Positions 25,783-33,984 of a stretch of 64,000 nt of DNA are shown piece after piece. This DNA is from Mesoflavibacter sp. Its GTDB lineage: Bacteria > Pseudomonadota > Alphaproteobacteria > UBA8366 > Aestuariispiraceae. The position numbers and the translations under genes were made by a program. The stretch lies in NCBI GenBank assembly GCA_017792345.1, contig CP051228.1, positions 1,550,001-1,614,000 of the forward strand, read 5' to 3'. The notes beneath the pieces were generated by a model that was not told where the DNA came from, did no database searches, and worked only from the letters and a program-made list of their open reading frames with translations. Numbering within the stretch: position 1 is the stretch's first letter; every line of letters begins with the position of its first letter.

Positions 25783-27471
25783 ATGGCAAAAGAGAGCTTT
25801 GCCGAGCTTTTGGAAGAATCCCTGGGCGAGCGCGACTCGCTCGAAGGTACGGTAGTTAAGGGGATCGTGATCTCCGTAGACAACGACATGGCGCTGATCG
25901 ATGTCGGGCTGAAGGCTGAAGGCCGCGTGCCGGTGAAGGAATTCGCCGCCCCGGGTCAGCCGGCCGAAATCGCCGTCGGCGACACCGTCGAGGTCTATGT
26001 CGAGCGGATGGAAGACAAGAACGGCGAGGCGATGCTGAGCCGTGAGAAGGCCCGCCGCGAAGAAAGCTGGATCAAGCTGGAAGAGCAGTTCAACAACAGC
26101 GAGCGCGTCAACGGTGTGATCTTCGGCCGCGTCAAGGGTGGCTTCACGGTCGACCTGAACGGCGCCGTCGCGTTCCTGCCGGGCAGCCAGGTGGATATCC
26201 GCCCGGTCCGCGACATCACCCCGCTGATGAACACGCCGCAGCCGTTCCAGATCCTGAAGATGGACCGCAGCCGCGGCAACATCGTCGTGTCCCGCCGCGC
26301 CGTCCTGGAAGAGACCCGCGCCGAACAGCGCGCCGAACTGGTCGAAAACCTCAAGGAAGGCCAGGTTCTGGAAGGCGTCGTCAAGAACATCACCGATTAC
26401 GGTGCGTTCGTGGATCTGGGCGGTGTCGACGGTCTGCTGCACGTCACGGATATCTCCTGGCGCCGCATCAACCACCCGTCGGAAGAACTGTCGATCGGTC
26501 AGACGGTCAATGTTCAGGTCATCCGCTTCAACAGCGAAACCCAGCGCATCTCGCTGGGCATGAAGCAGCTGCTGGCGGATCCGTGGGAAGGCGTCGAAGC
26601 CAAATACCCGGTCAGCGCGTCCTTCACGGGCCGCGTTACGAACATCACCGACTACGGTGCGTTCGTCGAACTGGAAGCCGGTATCGAAGGCCTGGTCCAT
26701 GTGTCGGAAATGTCCTGGACCAAGAAGAACGTCCACCCCGGCAAGATCGTCTCGACCTCTCAGGAAGTCGAAGTCATGGTCCTGGACGTCGACCCGAACA
26801 AACGCCGCATCTCGCTTGGCATCAAACAGTGCCAGGAAAACCCGTGGGATACCTTCACCGAGAAGTATCCGGTGGGCGCCGAGATCGAAGGCGAGATCAA
26901 GAACATCACCGAATTCGGTATGTTCGTCGGCCTGACCGAAGAGATCGACGGCATGGTCCACATGTCGGACATCGACTGGCACACCGCCCCGGAAGAGGCG
27001 CTGGCCGGCTACAACAAGGGTGACCGGGTCAAGGCGAAGGTTCTCGACGTCGACGTCGAGAAGGAACGCGTCTCGCTGGGCATCAAGCAGCTGGAAAGCG
27101 ATCCGTTCGAAGAAGCCATGGACGGCGTCCGCAAGGGCGACGTCGTGACCTGCACGGTCACCAAGGTTCAGGACAACGGCATCGAAGTGACGGTGAAGGA
27201 CTCGCTGCCGGGCTTCATCCGCAAGGCGGAGCTGAGCCGCGATCGTTCGGAACAGCGTCCGGACCGCTTCGCCGAAGGCGAGAAGGTCGATGCGAAGATC
27301 ACCGCCATCGACAAGTCCAGCCGCAAGCTGACCCTGTCGATCAAGGCCTTCGAAACGGCGGAAGAGAAAGAGGCCATGGCCAACTATGGCTCCTCTGACT
27401 CCGGTGCGTCCCTGGGTGATATCCTGGGCGCCGCGCTGAAGAAGAAGGAAGAGCAGTCGGGCGACGAATAA
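25783..27471 (+). CDS. rpsA: 30S ribosomal protein S1
   Basis: This 562-residue protein has six S1 RNA-binding domains in tandem. The domain-opening motifs are recognisable: 'GTVVKGIVISVDNDMALIDVG', 'GVIFGRVKGGFTVDLNG', 'GVVKNITDYGAFVDLGG', 'GRVTNITDYGAFVELEAG', 'GEIKNITEFGMFVGLTEE' and 'CTVTKVQDNGIEVTV'. S1 helps mRNA bind to the 30S subunit. Length and layout are normal for Gram-negative bacteria. The start at 25783 has an AAAGGAACAACTGA leader. A strong terminator follows the stop. Confidence 0.98.
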   Translation: MAKESFAELLEESLGERDSLEGTVVKGIVISVDNDMALIDVGLKAEGRVPVKEFAAPGQPAEIAVGDTVEVYVERMEDKNGEAMLSREKARREESWIKLEEQFNNSERVNGVIFGRVKGGFTVDLNGAVAFLPGSQVDIRPVRDITPLMNTPQPFQILKMDRSRGNIVVSRRAVLEETRAEQRAELVENLKEGQVLEGVVKNITDYGAFVDLGGVDGLLHVTDISWRRINHPSEELSIGQTVNVQVIRFNSETQRISLGMKQLLADPWEGVEAKYPVSASFTGRVTNITDYGAFVELEAGIEGLVHVSEMSWTKKNVHPGKIVSTSQEVEVMVLDVDPNKRRISLGIKQCQENPWDTFTEKYPVGAEIEGEIKNITEFGMFVGLTEEIDGMVHMSDIDWHTAPEEALAGYNKGDRVKAKVLDVDVEKERVSLGIKQLESDPFEEAMDGVRKGDVVTCTVTKVQDNGIEVTVKDSLPGFIRKAELSRDRSEQRPDRFAEGEKVDAKITAIDKSSRKLTLSIKAFETAEEKEAMANYGSSDSGASLGDILGAALKKKEEQSGDE

Positions 27472-27497
27472 TCGCTTCCGTCTGACGGGAAAACGTC

Positions 27498-27535
27498 GGG
27501 CCGGCCCTGCGCAAGCGGGCCGGCCCTTCGCTTTT
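27498..27535 (+). terminator. intrinsic terminator after rpsA
   Basis: The ten-base self-complementary arms GGGCCGGCCC (27498-27507) and the same sequence at 27517-27526 form a strong GC stem with a nine-base loop, followed by the T-rich sequence TTCGCTTTT. It lies about 26 bases after the rpsA stop. Confidence 0.85.
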
Positions 27536-27736
27536 CGGGACCCGCAGCGTCACCCTTCCGGTACGGCCGGAGACGCGAATGCGGGCAAAACAATGACTTG
27601 GCAGGTTTTGGACAAGTCTTTGTCCTTGACGGGAAATCAGGCCTTTGGCAGGGTCTGCAAGGGTTGAGAGTCGCGCCAGAGAAGAAACAACCGGTTCCGG
27701 GGGCGGCGCGCATATGAAACGGCGGGAGACATCCGA

Positions 27737-28018
27737 ATGACGCGATCTGACTTGATCGCCCGTATCGCGCAGAATCGCGGGCTGTTCCAGCGCGACGTCG
27801 AACGGGTTGTGGCGACGGTATTTGAAGAGGTCACGAACGCCCTGTCCCGCGGAGACCGTGTGGAGCTTCGCGGTTTCGGCGCCTTTTCCGTCAAGGACCG
27901 CGACGCCCGAACCGGTCGCAACCCGCGCACCGGCGAAGCGGTGGATGTCGACGCCAAATCCGTTCCGTTCTTCAAGACCGGCAAACAATTGCGTGAGCGG
28001 TTGAACGACTCGCAGTAA
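27737..28018 (+). CDS. ihfB: integration host factor subunit beta
   Basis: This 93-residue nucleoid protein of the HU/IHF family pairs with IHF-alpha to bend DNA at specific sites. The conserved core [20 protein letters not shown] and the DNA-inserting Pro of RNPRTGEAV are present, as is the basic C-terminal helix ([12 protein letters not shown]). The MTRSDLI start and 93-residue length match IHF-beta. It lies about 265 bases after rpsA, another conserved alphaproteobacterial neighbourhood. Confidence 0.95.
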   Translation: MTRSDLIARIAQNRGLFQRDVERVVATVFEEVTNALSRGDRVELRGFGAFSVKDRDARTGRNPRTGEAVDVDAKSVPFFKTGKQLRERLNDSQ

Positions 28019-28055
28019 GCTGGGTACCGTCGGCGGCAAGCCTCGGAGGGACCCC

Positions 28056-28424
28056 ATGCGCGCAATAGCGAAAATTCTTGGAATTGTGATCGGCCTGCCG
28101 ATCATCATCGTGTCGGTCGCTTTTGCCGTCGCCAATACGGAGCCCGTGTCCCTGGGCCTCTACCCCTTCGAAACCGTGGTCGCCGTGCCGGTGGTTCTGC
28201 TGGTCTTCGTCGTCCTGCTGATCGGATTCGCCATCGGCGCAATCTCCGCCTTCCTGGGCGCCGGCCGGTTGCGCCGCCGCGTCCGGAACGCCGAGTTCCG
28301 GCTGCGCCAGATGGAAATGACCGCCGCGCGCATCAAGCGCGAGGAAGAGGCAGCCAAAGCCAAGGAACGCCAGGAAGCGGCCTTGCAGAAACCCGCCGAC
28401 CGCCCGGTTCTGGCGGCGGAGTGA
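28056..28424 (+). CDS. LapA-domain (DUF1049) membrane protein
   Basis: This 122-residue protein has two hydrophobic segments (residues 8-30 and 41-70) separated by a short loop with the motif ANTEPVSLGLYPF, which is the LapA/DUF1049 signature. The cytoplasmic end is a charged coiled coil (EEEAAKAKERQE). LapA-type proteins are linked to lipopolysaccharide assembly regulation in enterobacteria; here the role is by family only. It lies 37 bases downstream of ihfB, consistent with the common ihfB-lapA pairing. Confidence 0.85.
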   Translation: MRAIAKILGIVIGLPIIIVSVAFAVANTEPVSLGLYPFETVVAVPVVLLVFVVLLIGFAIGAISAFLGAGRLRRRVRNAEFRLRQMEMTAARIKREEEAAKAKERQEAALQKPADRPVLAAE

Positions 28425-28562
28425 CCGGGAACTTTTCCCGTCCCGAAATCGCCTCATTCATCCCCTTCACTACCTGGATAGGGTTGATCCGGCTGGCGTT
28501 GCCGACGAATCGGCGGCACTCTCCGCCCTGTCCGGGATAATGGGTGCTAAGGTGTCGAAGCG

Positions 28563-29186
28563 ATGAAAACCGACGGGATGACCGAAGAAGAGATCAACCG
28601 CCGCCACGCCGAGAAAATGGCGAAGAAGAAGGCTGCGCGGGACAAGATGCTGGCCGACAAGACAATCGAGAAAGGCCTGCTGATCGTCCATACCGGCAAG
28701 GGCAAGGGCAAGACCACGGCCGCCATGGGCCTGGCCGCACGTGCCGTGGGCAACGGCAAGAAGGTCTGCATCGTCCAGTTCGTCAAAGGTGTCTGGAACA
28801 CGGGCGAGCGCGAAGTTTTGAAACATTTTCCTGATTTATGCGTCATGAAGGCGATGGGCGAAGGATTCACCTGGGATACCCAGGACCGCGCCCGCGATAT
28901 CGCCGCCGCGCAAGCGGCCTGGGATTTCGCGAAGGAGGCCATGGCGGACCCGAGTTTCGACATGGTCATCCTGGACGAGATGAACATCGTCCTGCGTTAC
29001 GACTATCTGGACCTGGAGGACGTCATGGCGACGCTGACGGGCAAACGGGAGATGCTGCACGTCGTGGTGACCGGCCGGAACGCCAAAGAGGAACTGATCG
29101 AGGCGGCCGACCTGGTGACCGAAATGACCCAGGTGAAACATCCGTTCCGCGCCGGTGTGAAGGCGCAGATCGGGATCGAATTCTAA
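28563..29186 (+). CDS. cobO: cob(I)yrinic acid a,c-diamide adenosyltransferase
   Basis: This 207-residue CobA/CobO/BtuR-family enzyme transfers the adenosyl group of ATP to the corrinoid cobalt in cobalamin synthesis or salvage. The P-loop HTGKGKGKTTAAMGLAARA is near residues 40-58, preceded by a Lys-rich helix, and the conserved VILDEMN and 'VVTGRNAKEELIEAADLVTEM' segments follow. Length is normal. A second cobalamin gene, cobQ, lies downstream across a SYLF-domain gene. Confidence 0.95.
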   Translation: MKTDGMTEEEINRRHAEKMAKKKAARDKMLADKTIEKGLLIVHTGKGKGKTTAAMGLAARAVGNGKKVCIVQFVKGVWNTGEREVLKHFPDLCVMKAMGEGFTWDTQDRARDIAAAQAAWDFAKEAMADPSFDMVILDEMNIVLRYDYLDLEDVMATLTGKREMLHVVVTGRNAKEELIEAADLVTEMTQVKHPFRAGVKAQIGIEF

Positions 29187-29236
29187 GCCGCGCCCGGACG
29201 GGCAGCCGCGCGCCGGAACCGAAAGGAAGCGACCCT

Positions 29237-29926
29237 ATGCGTATCATCGCTGCGTTTACCCTCGTACTCGCCCTGGCGACAGCCCTGCCCTACGGCACCG
29301 CCCGCGCGGACAAGCTGGACGCCGAACAGCTGGTCAACGACGCCGAATTCACGGTGAAGCGGATGTGGGACCATCCCGAATTCAAGGATTACATCCGCAC
29401 CTATCTGCGCCGGGCGAAAGGCGTGGTCATCGTGCCGACCTTGTTGAAAGGCGGCTTCATCATCGGCGGCGAAGGCGGTTCGGGTGTTCTGATGGCCCGC
29501 GCCCAGAACAATGAATGGAGCTATCCGTCCTTCGTCTCGGTCGGCTCTGCCTCGATCGGGCTGCAGATCGGCGGCCAGACCTCCGAGCTGCTGCTGATCA
29601 TCATGACCGGACGCGGGTTGCAGGCGATCCTGGACGACCAGGTTCAGATCGGCGGCGAGTTGAGCGGCGCGATCGGCCCCTATGGCAGCAGTGCCGAGGC
29701 GTCTACGACGACCAATCTGGATGCCGACATCATCGCCTATTCGATCTCAAAAGGCGCCTTTGTCGGCGTGAATATCGAAGGCACCGCCCTGGTGCCGCGC
29801 GGCAGCTACATCCGGTCCTATTACGGGCAAAGCGTGTCGCCGCATGCCGTCGTTCTGGAGGGCAAGGCCGGCAATCCGCACGCGGATTCGCTGCGCGCCA
29901 CGTTGAAGAGCCTGGTCTCGCAATAG
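29237..29926 (+). CDS. SYLF/YSC84-domain lipid-binding secreted protein
   Basis: This ~229-residue protein starts at [18 protein letters not shown], a clear signal peptide ending near ARA. The mature part is the SYLF (YSC84-type) domain, with [29 protein letters not shown], '[17 protein letters not shown]' and a '[20 protein letters not shown]' end. Eukaryotic SYLF proteins bind phosphoinositides; bacterial members are periplasmic and of unclear role. It sits between cobO and cobQ on the same strand, with 20 bases to cobQ, so co-expression is likely, but a cobalamin role is not implied by the domain. Confidence 0.88.
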   Translation: MRIIAAFTLVLALATALPYGTARADKLDAEQLVNDAEFTVKRMWDHPEFKDYIRTYLRRAKGVVIVPTLLKGGFIIGGEGGSGVLMARAQNNEWSYPSFVSVGSASIGLQIGGQTSELLLIIMTGRGLQAILDDQVQIGGELSGAIGPYGSSAEASTTTNLDADIIAYSISKGAFVGVNIEGTALVPRGSYIRSYYGQSVSPHAVVLEGKAGNPHADSLRATLKSLVSQ

Positions 29927-29946
29927 ACCGAAGGGAGCCCGTCGGC

Positions 29947-31446
29947 ATGACGGCCGCGCCAGACACCCCCGCGATCATGTTCCAGGGGACCGGCTCCGAT
30001 GTCGGCAAAAGCCTGCTGGTCGCGGGTCTGGCGCGGGCTTTCACACGGCGCGGATTGCGGGTCGCGCCGTTCAAACCCCAGAACATGTCGAACAACGCCG
30101 CCGTCACCCCGGACGGCGGCGAGATCGGCCGGGCCCAGGCCCTGCAGGCCCGCGCCTGCGGCCTGGCGCCGGATGTCGACATGAATCCGATCCTGCTGAA
30201 GCCCCAGACCGATATGGGGTCGCAGATCATCGTCCAGGGCAAGGTCTTCGGCACCGCCAAGGCGCGCGATTATTACGGCCTGAAACAGACCTTGCTGCCC
30301 AAGGCGCTGGAAAGCTTTTCGCGCCTGGCCGAACGGGCCGATCTGGTCCTGGTCGAAGGGGCGGGCAGCCCGGCTGAGATCAATCTGCGGGCGGGTGACA
30401 TCGCCAATATGGGATTTGCCGAGGCGGCCGATCTGCCGGTCATCCTGATTGCGGATATCGACCGGGGCGGGGTGATCGCCAGCGTCGTCGGCACCCATGC
30501 GGTACTGGACGACGCCGAACGCGACCGGATACGCGGCTATCTGATCAACAAGTTTCGGGGCGACGTTTCCCTGTTCGACGATGGGATCGCCGCCATCGGG
30601 TCGCGTACCGGCTTGGATTGCCTGGGCGTCCTGCCCTGGTTCGGTGAGGCGGTCCTGCTGCCGGCGGAGGACGCCGTCGCCATGGACCGCGGTGCCATCG
30701 CCACGGCCGGGACCGGCGAGAGGCCGATCAAGATCGTCGTTCCCCGCCTGTCGCGCATCGCCAATTTCGACGACCTGGATCCGCTGCGCGGCGAACCGGA
30801 TGTCACGGTGGAAATCGTGCCTGGCGGAAAGCCCCTGCCCGGCGATGCGGATCTGGTCCTGCTGCCCGGGTCGAAGGCGACCATCGCCGATCTGGAGGAT
30901 TTCCGGCGCAACGGCTGGGATATCGACCTGCTGGGCCATCTTCGGCGCGGCGGTCGGGTGCTGGGGCTCTGCGCGGGCTACCAGATGCTGGGCCGCAAGA
31001 TTTCAGACCCGGACGGGATCGAAGGCCCGCCGGGAACCGTGGACGGCCTGTCGCTGCTGAATGTCGAAACGGTGCTGCAGGGCCCGAAGAAGCTGGTCGA
31101 GGCAGCAGGCCGCGATCTTGCGACCGGTCAGGCGATCGCAGGGTATGAGATGCATATGGGACGCACCACAGGCCCCGGCTGCGACAGACCGGCGGTGGAA
31201 ATCGACGGCCGCCCCGACGGCGCCATTGCCGCCGGCGGCCAGGTCGCCGGATGCTATCTGCACGGCATCTTCGCCTCCGACGCGTTCCGGTCGGCCTATC
31301 TGGCGGGCTTCCGGCAGGGCCGCGAGAGCGGCGCGGTCTATGAGGCGACCGTCGAGAAGACGCTGGACCGGTTGGCCGATCACCTGGAGCGCCATTGCGA
31401 CCTGGACCGCATGCATTTCATCGCCAAGGGCCGAACCGCGCCCTGA
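29947..31446 (+). CDS. cobQ: cobyric acid synthase
   Basis: This 499-residue enzyme amidates cobyrinic a,c-diamide on four side chains to give cobyric acid, using glutamine and ATP. The N-terminal P-loop [17 protein letters not shown] and '[22 protein letters not shown]' form the dethiobiotin-synthase-like domain. The C-terminal glutamine amidotransferase domain has the nucleophile Cys in [14 protein letters not shown] (about residue 342) and its His in [10 protein letters not shown] (about 438). It starts at ATG 29947 with a GAAGGGAG ribosome site. Confidence 0.96.
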   Translation: MTAAPDTPAIMFQGTGSDVGKSLLVAGLARAFTRRGLRVAPFKPQNMSNNAAVTPDGGEIGRAQALQARACGLAPDVDMNPILLKPQTDMGSQIIVQGKVFGTAKARDYYGLKQTLLPKALESFSRLAERADLVLVEGAGSPAEINLRAGDIANMGFAEAADLPVILIADIDRGGVIASVVGTHAVLDDAERDRIRGYLINKFRGDVSLFDDGIAAIGSRTGLDCLGVLPWFGEAVLLPAEDAVAMDRGAIATAGTGERPIKIVVPRLSRIANFDDLDPLRGEPDVTVEIVPGGKPLPGDADLVLLPGSKATIADLEDFRRNGWDIDLLGHLRRGGRVLGLCAGYQMLGRKISDPDGIEGPPGTVDGLSLLNVETVLQGPKKLVEAAGRDLATGQAIAGYEMHMGRTTGPGCDRPAVEIDGRPDGAIAAGGQVAGCYLHGIFASDAFRSAYLAGFRQGRESGAVYEATVEKTLDRLADHLERHCDLDRMHFIAKGRTAP

Positions 31447-31495
31447 CCCCTTTTGCCCAATCCGATGAACGGCCTGGATCCCGGGCGCCGTCCCG

Positions 31496-33049
31496 TTACT
31501 TCCAGCGCGGTTCGAACGGAACCGGCCGGGGATAGCGCGACGCGACGTCGTGTTCGGTCAGGTCCATATGGCTGCGCGAATATTCCTCGGTCGCGTCCCG
31601 CTTGGGTTGCCAGTCCCAGCCATGATGCTTTCCGATCCGCAGCGCGCCGGACAGGACGCGTCGGCGCTTCTGGCTGTCCAGCACCCGGTCGTAGATCTCT
31701 GACGGGTCCCAGTGTTCCTTGGCCCAGCCCCGGAACATCGCCATGCGGTCCGCCTGATCCGGGTCGGCGGCGCGGTTGGTCACTTCGTTCGGATCACTGG
31801 CCAGATCGAACAATTGTTCCGGATCGCCGTGGCAGCATGTGTATTTCCAGCTTCCTTCCCGCAGCAGCAGCATCGGCTGGCCGGTGCCTTCGGCGGTGTA
31901 TTCCGCCACGGTCCGGTTCCGGTCGGTCTTGCCGTCGGCGAAATTCAGCAGGCTTTCGCCGTCCAGCGGGTCGACCGGTTCCGGAATCGCCGCGCCGGTC
32001 CCCTCGGCGGCCAGTTGCAGCAAGGTCGGGGTGACGTCGACCTGGCTGACCGGTTCGCGGACCACCATGCCCGCCGGCGTCCGGCCCGGCACATGCAGCA
32101 CCATCGGAATCCGGCAGGACCATTCGAAGAAGCTCATCTTGTACCAAAGGCCGCGCTCACCCAGCATGTCGCCGTGATCCGCGACCAGCAGGATCGCCGT
32201 GTCGTCGGCCAGGCCGCATTCGTCCAGCGCGTCGCGCAAGCGCCCCAGCCAATGATCGACATAGGAGACATTGGCCATATAGGCGCGGCGGGTCCGCTTG
32301 ATATCCTCCGGTCCGAAATCCACGGCGTCGATCGCGGAAACCTTCTCCAGGCGCAGGCTGTGCGGATCGTTGTCCGCGCGCGCCGGGCGCGGAACCGTCG
32401 GCAACGGGATATCCGTGTCTTCATACAGATTCCAGAAGCTGGGCCGCGCGGCATAGGGGTCGTGCGGATGGATGAAGCTTGCGACCAGACAGAAGGGCCG
32501 GCCGTCCTGCGTCCGCGCCGCGTCATAGATCGCCCGCAGACTCGCCGCACCGACCTCATCGTCATATTCAAGCTGATTGGTGATCGCCGCCGGGCCGGAC
32601 TGAATGACGGACGACATGTTGTGATACCACAGATCGATCCGCTCATCCGGTTGCCGCCAGTCCGGGACCCAGCCGAAATCCGCCGGATAGACGTCGGTCG
32701 TATGGCGTTCCTCGAAACCGTGCAATTGGTCCGCGCCGACGAAATGCATCTTTCCGGCCAGGCCGGTGCGATACCCCATCATGCGCAGGTAATGCGCGAA
32801 GGTCGGCACCGTCGACGGCAGATAGGCGGCATTATCCCAACCGCCGAAGCGCGAGATGTACTGACCCGTCATGAAGGCGTAGCGCCCCGGCGTGCACAGC
32901 GGGCTGTTCGTATAGGCGGCGTCATAACGCACGCCTTCCGACGCCAGCCGGTCCATATGCGGGGTCTTCACCGCGCCGTTGCCGTAACAGCCGACCATGA
33001 ACGGCGTCAGTTGATCGGCCATGACAATGAGAATGTTGCGTGCGCCCAT
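31496..33049 (-). CDS. betC: choline-sulfatase
   Basis: This 517-residue arylsulfatase-family enzyme hydrolyses choline-O-sulfate to choline and sulfate. The N terminus reads ILIVMADQLTPFMVGCYG, and the active-site Cys to be converted to formylglycine is in SPLCTPGRYAFMTGQ (CxPxR). The BetC-typical blocks GKMHFVGADQLHGFEERHTTD and 'HPHDPYAARPSFWNLYED' and the choline-sulfatase C-terminal region are present. The start at 33049 has a GGGGGAG ribosome site; an upstream extension of 44 codons is unsupported. It is divergent from the Fur-boxed small gene. No betA/betB are nearby. Confidence 0.92.
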   Translation of the reverse strand: MGARNILIVMADQLTPFMVGCYGNGAVKTPHMDRLASEGVRYDAAYTNSPLCTPGRYAFMTGQYISRFGGWDNAAYLPSTVPTFAHYLRMMGYRTGLAGKMHFVGADQLHGFEERHTTDVYPADFGWVPDWRQPDERIDLWYHNMSSVIQSGPAAITNQLEYDDEVGAASLRAIYDAARTQDGRPFCLVASFIHPHDPYAARPSFWNLYEDTDIPLPTVPRPARADNDPHSLRLEKVSAIDAVDFGPEDIKRTRRAYMANVSYVDHWLGRLRDALDECGLADDTAILLVADHGDMLGERGLWYKMSFFEWSCRIPMVLHVPGRTPAGMVVREPVSQVDVTPTLLQLAAEGTGAAIPEPVDPLDGESLLNFADGKTDRNRTVAEYTAEGTGQPMLLLREGSWKYTCCHGDPEQLFDLASDPNEVTNRAADPDQADRMAMFRGWAKEHWDPSEIYDRVLDSQKRRRVLSGALRIGKHHGWDWQPKRDATEEYSRSHMDLTEHDVASRYPRPVPFEPRWK

Positions 33050-33223
33050 GACGTGATCTCCCCCTTGGATCGATTGCGAACCTCCCTTGCCCTGTGACAG
33101 CGAATGCGCGCCGCCGCAAGCGGAAAACCGCCGTAAACCGCGAAATTCCGGGCCTTCATAAACGGTGTCGATGGCGCCCAATCACGCGATGGATGACAGG
33201 CCCGAAAATGCCTCAATTTTAAT

Positions 33224-33242
33224 ATTGAGAATGATTCGCAAT
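33224..33242. promoter_or_regulatory. Fur-like box
   Basis: The 19-base element is a dyad, ATTGnGAAT around a central G with ATTCnCAAT on the other side, broken at only two symmetric positions and the centre. Its inner part TGAGAAT-G-ATTCGCA fits the 7-1-7 Fur consensus (TGAtAAT-n-ATTaTCA). A second overlapping repeat CTCAAT...ATTGAG spans 33212-33229. It lies 57 bases upstream of the small Cys-rich gene and 175 bases upstream of the divergent betC start. Confidence 0.65.
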
Positions 33243-33298
33243 CGCGTTATTAACAATGGAACGGCGGCGAAGATCGGCCGTCCTGGAAGGAGACGACA

Positions 33299-33463
33299 AT
33301 GACACAGGCCCCTAGTTCCGGATGCTGCGCCGGATGCCCGAAATCGGATGCGCCGCGCGGTCCGACCTGCGGTTGGGCCGACACCCTGTTTCTGCTGCGT
33401 GGACGCCGCCTGTCGCGGCGCCATGGGGCGCACGGAACGATGGAGGGCGTGGCGGAATGCTGA
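33299..33463 (+). CDS. 54-residue Cys-rich small protein, probably iron-regulated
   Basis: An ATG at 33299 follows a strong GGAAGGAG ribosome site and opens a 54-codon frame that stops at 33461-33463. The protein starts MTQAPSSGCCAGCPKSD, with a CCxxC cluster at residues 9-13, a further Cys at 24 and a final Cys at 54, plus a basic RGRRLSRRHG segment. The stop overlaps the start of the next gene (ATGcTGA). The Fur-like box upstream suggests repression by iron. No family is recognised; a [2Fe-2S] or metal-binding role is possible but unproven. Confidence 0.55.
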   Translation: MTQAPSSGCCAGCPKSDAPRGPTCGWADTLFLLRGRRLSRRHGAHGTMEGVAEC

Positions 33464-33984
33464 TCCGAATGGCGGGACCCGGACCGATCGACGCGCTGTA
33501 CCACGCGGTCCGTTTCGACGACCTTAAGTTCGCCGAACGGCTTGCGGTCTGGACCCTACGCCTTTGGAATCAGTCGGTTACGCCGGACGGGTCTCACCGA
33601 AACATCCTGTCCATAGCCTATGAAAAGGCCGGCGTTCCCGACGCCATGCCCTCCATCGACGGCACTTTGTGGGCCTTCCGCATCGGCGGCCATCGCAAAC
33701 TGTCCGTCGGCTTCCCCTGCGCGGCGACCCTGTCCGAGGACGAACGCCGTATTCTGCATCTGCTGTCATGCTACCAAGCCGGGGCGGCACCTGCCGCACG
33801 GCCGGTGATGGATGCGCTGGCCCCTGCGGCAACGGCCCGTGCCGTTCAGGCGCCGCTATCCGTTTGGGCGGCCTGTCTGGAGCGGGCCGGCCTGGTCCTG
33901 CCCATGCGCGATTGGGATCTTCCGGAACTGCGCGGCCCCGCGCATTGCGGCACGGCCGGCTCGGAACATCCGGTCCTTCACTGA
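33457..33984 (+). CDS. hypothetical protein coupled to the Cys-rich small gene
   Basis: This 175-residue protein begins at ATG 33457 (MLIRMAGPGPIDALYHAVRFDDLKFAERLAVW), whose start codon overlaps the stop of the 54-residue gene by seven bases, implying translational coupling. It contains few Cys (PCAAT, LLSCYQAG, WAACLERAG, AHCGTAG) and no membrane segment. I do not recognise it. Its 3' end overlaps the convergent hybrid kinase by seven bases. With the upstream gene it likely forms a two-gene iron-responsive unit. Confidence 0.6.
   Translation: MLIRMAGPGPIDALYHAVRFDDLKFAERLAVWTLRLWNQSVTPDGSHRNILSIAYEKAGVPDAMPSIDGTLWAFRIGGHRKLSVGFPCAATLSEDERRILHLLSCYQAGAAPAARPVMDALAPAATARAVQAPLSVWAACLERAGLVLPMRDWDLPELRGPAHCGTAGSEHPVLH

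Noticed and set aside
28425-28562. possible cobalamin riboswitch upstream of cobO
   Set aside because: I could not recognise the conserved B12-box or core pairing elements in the 138-base gap.
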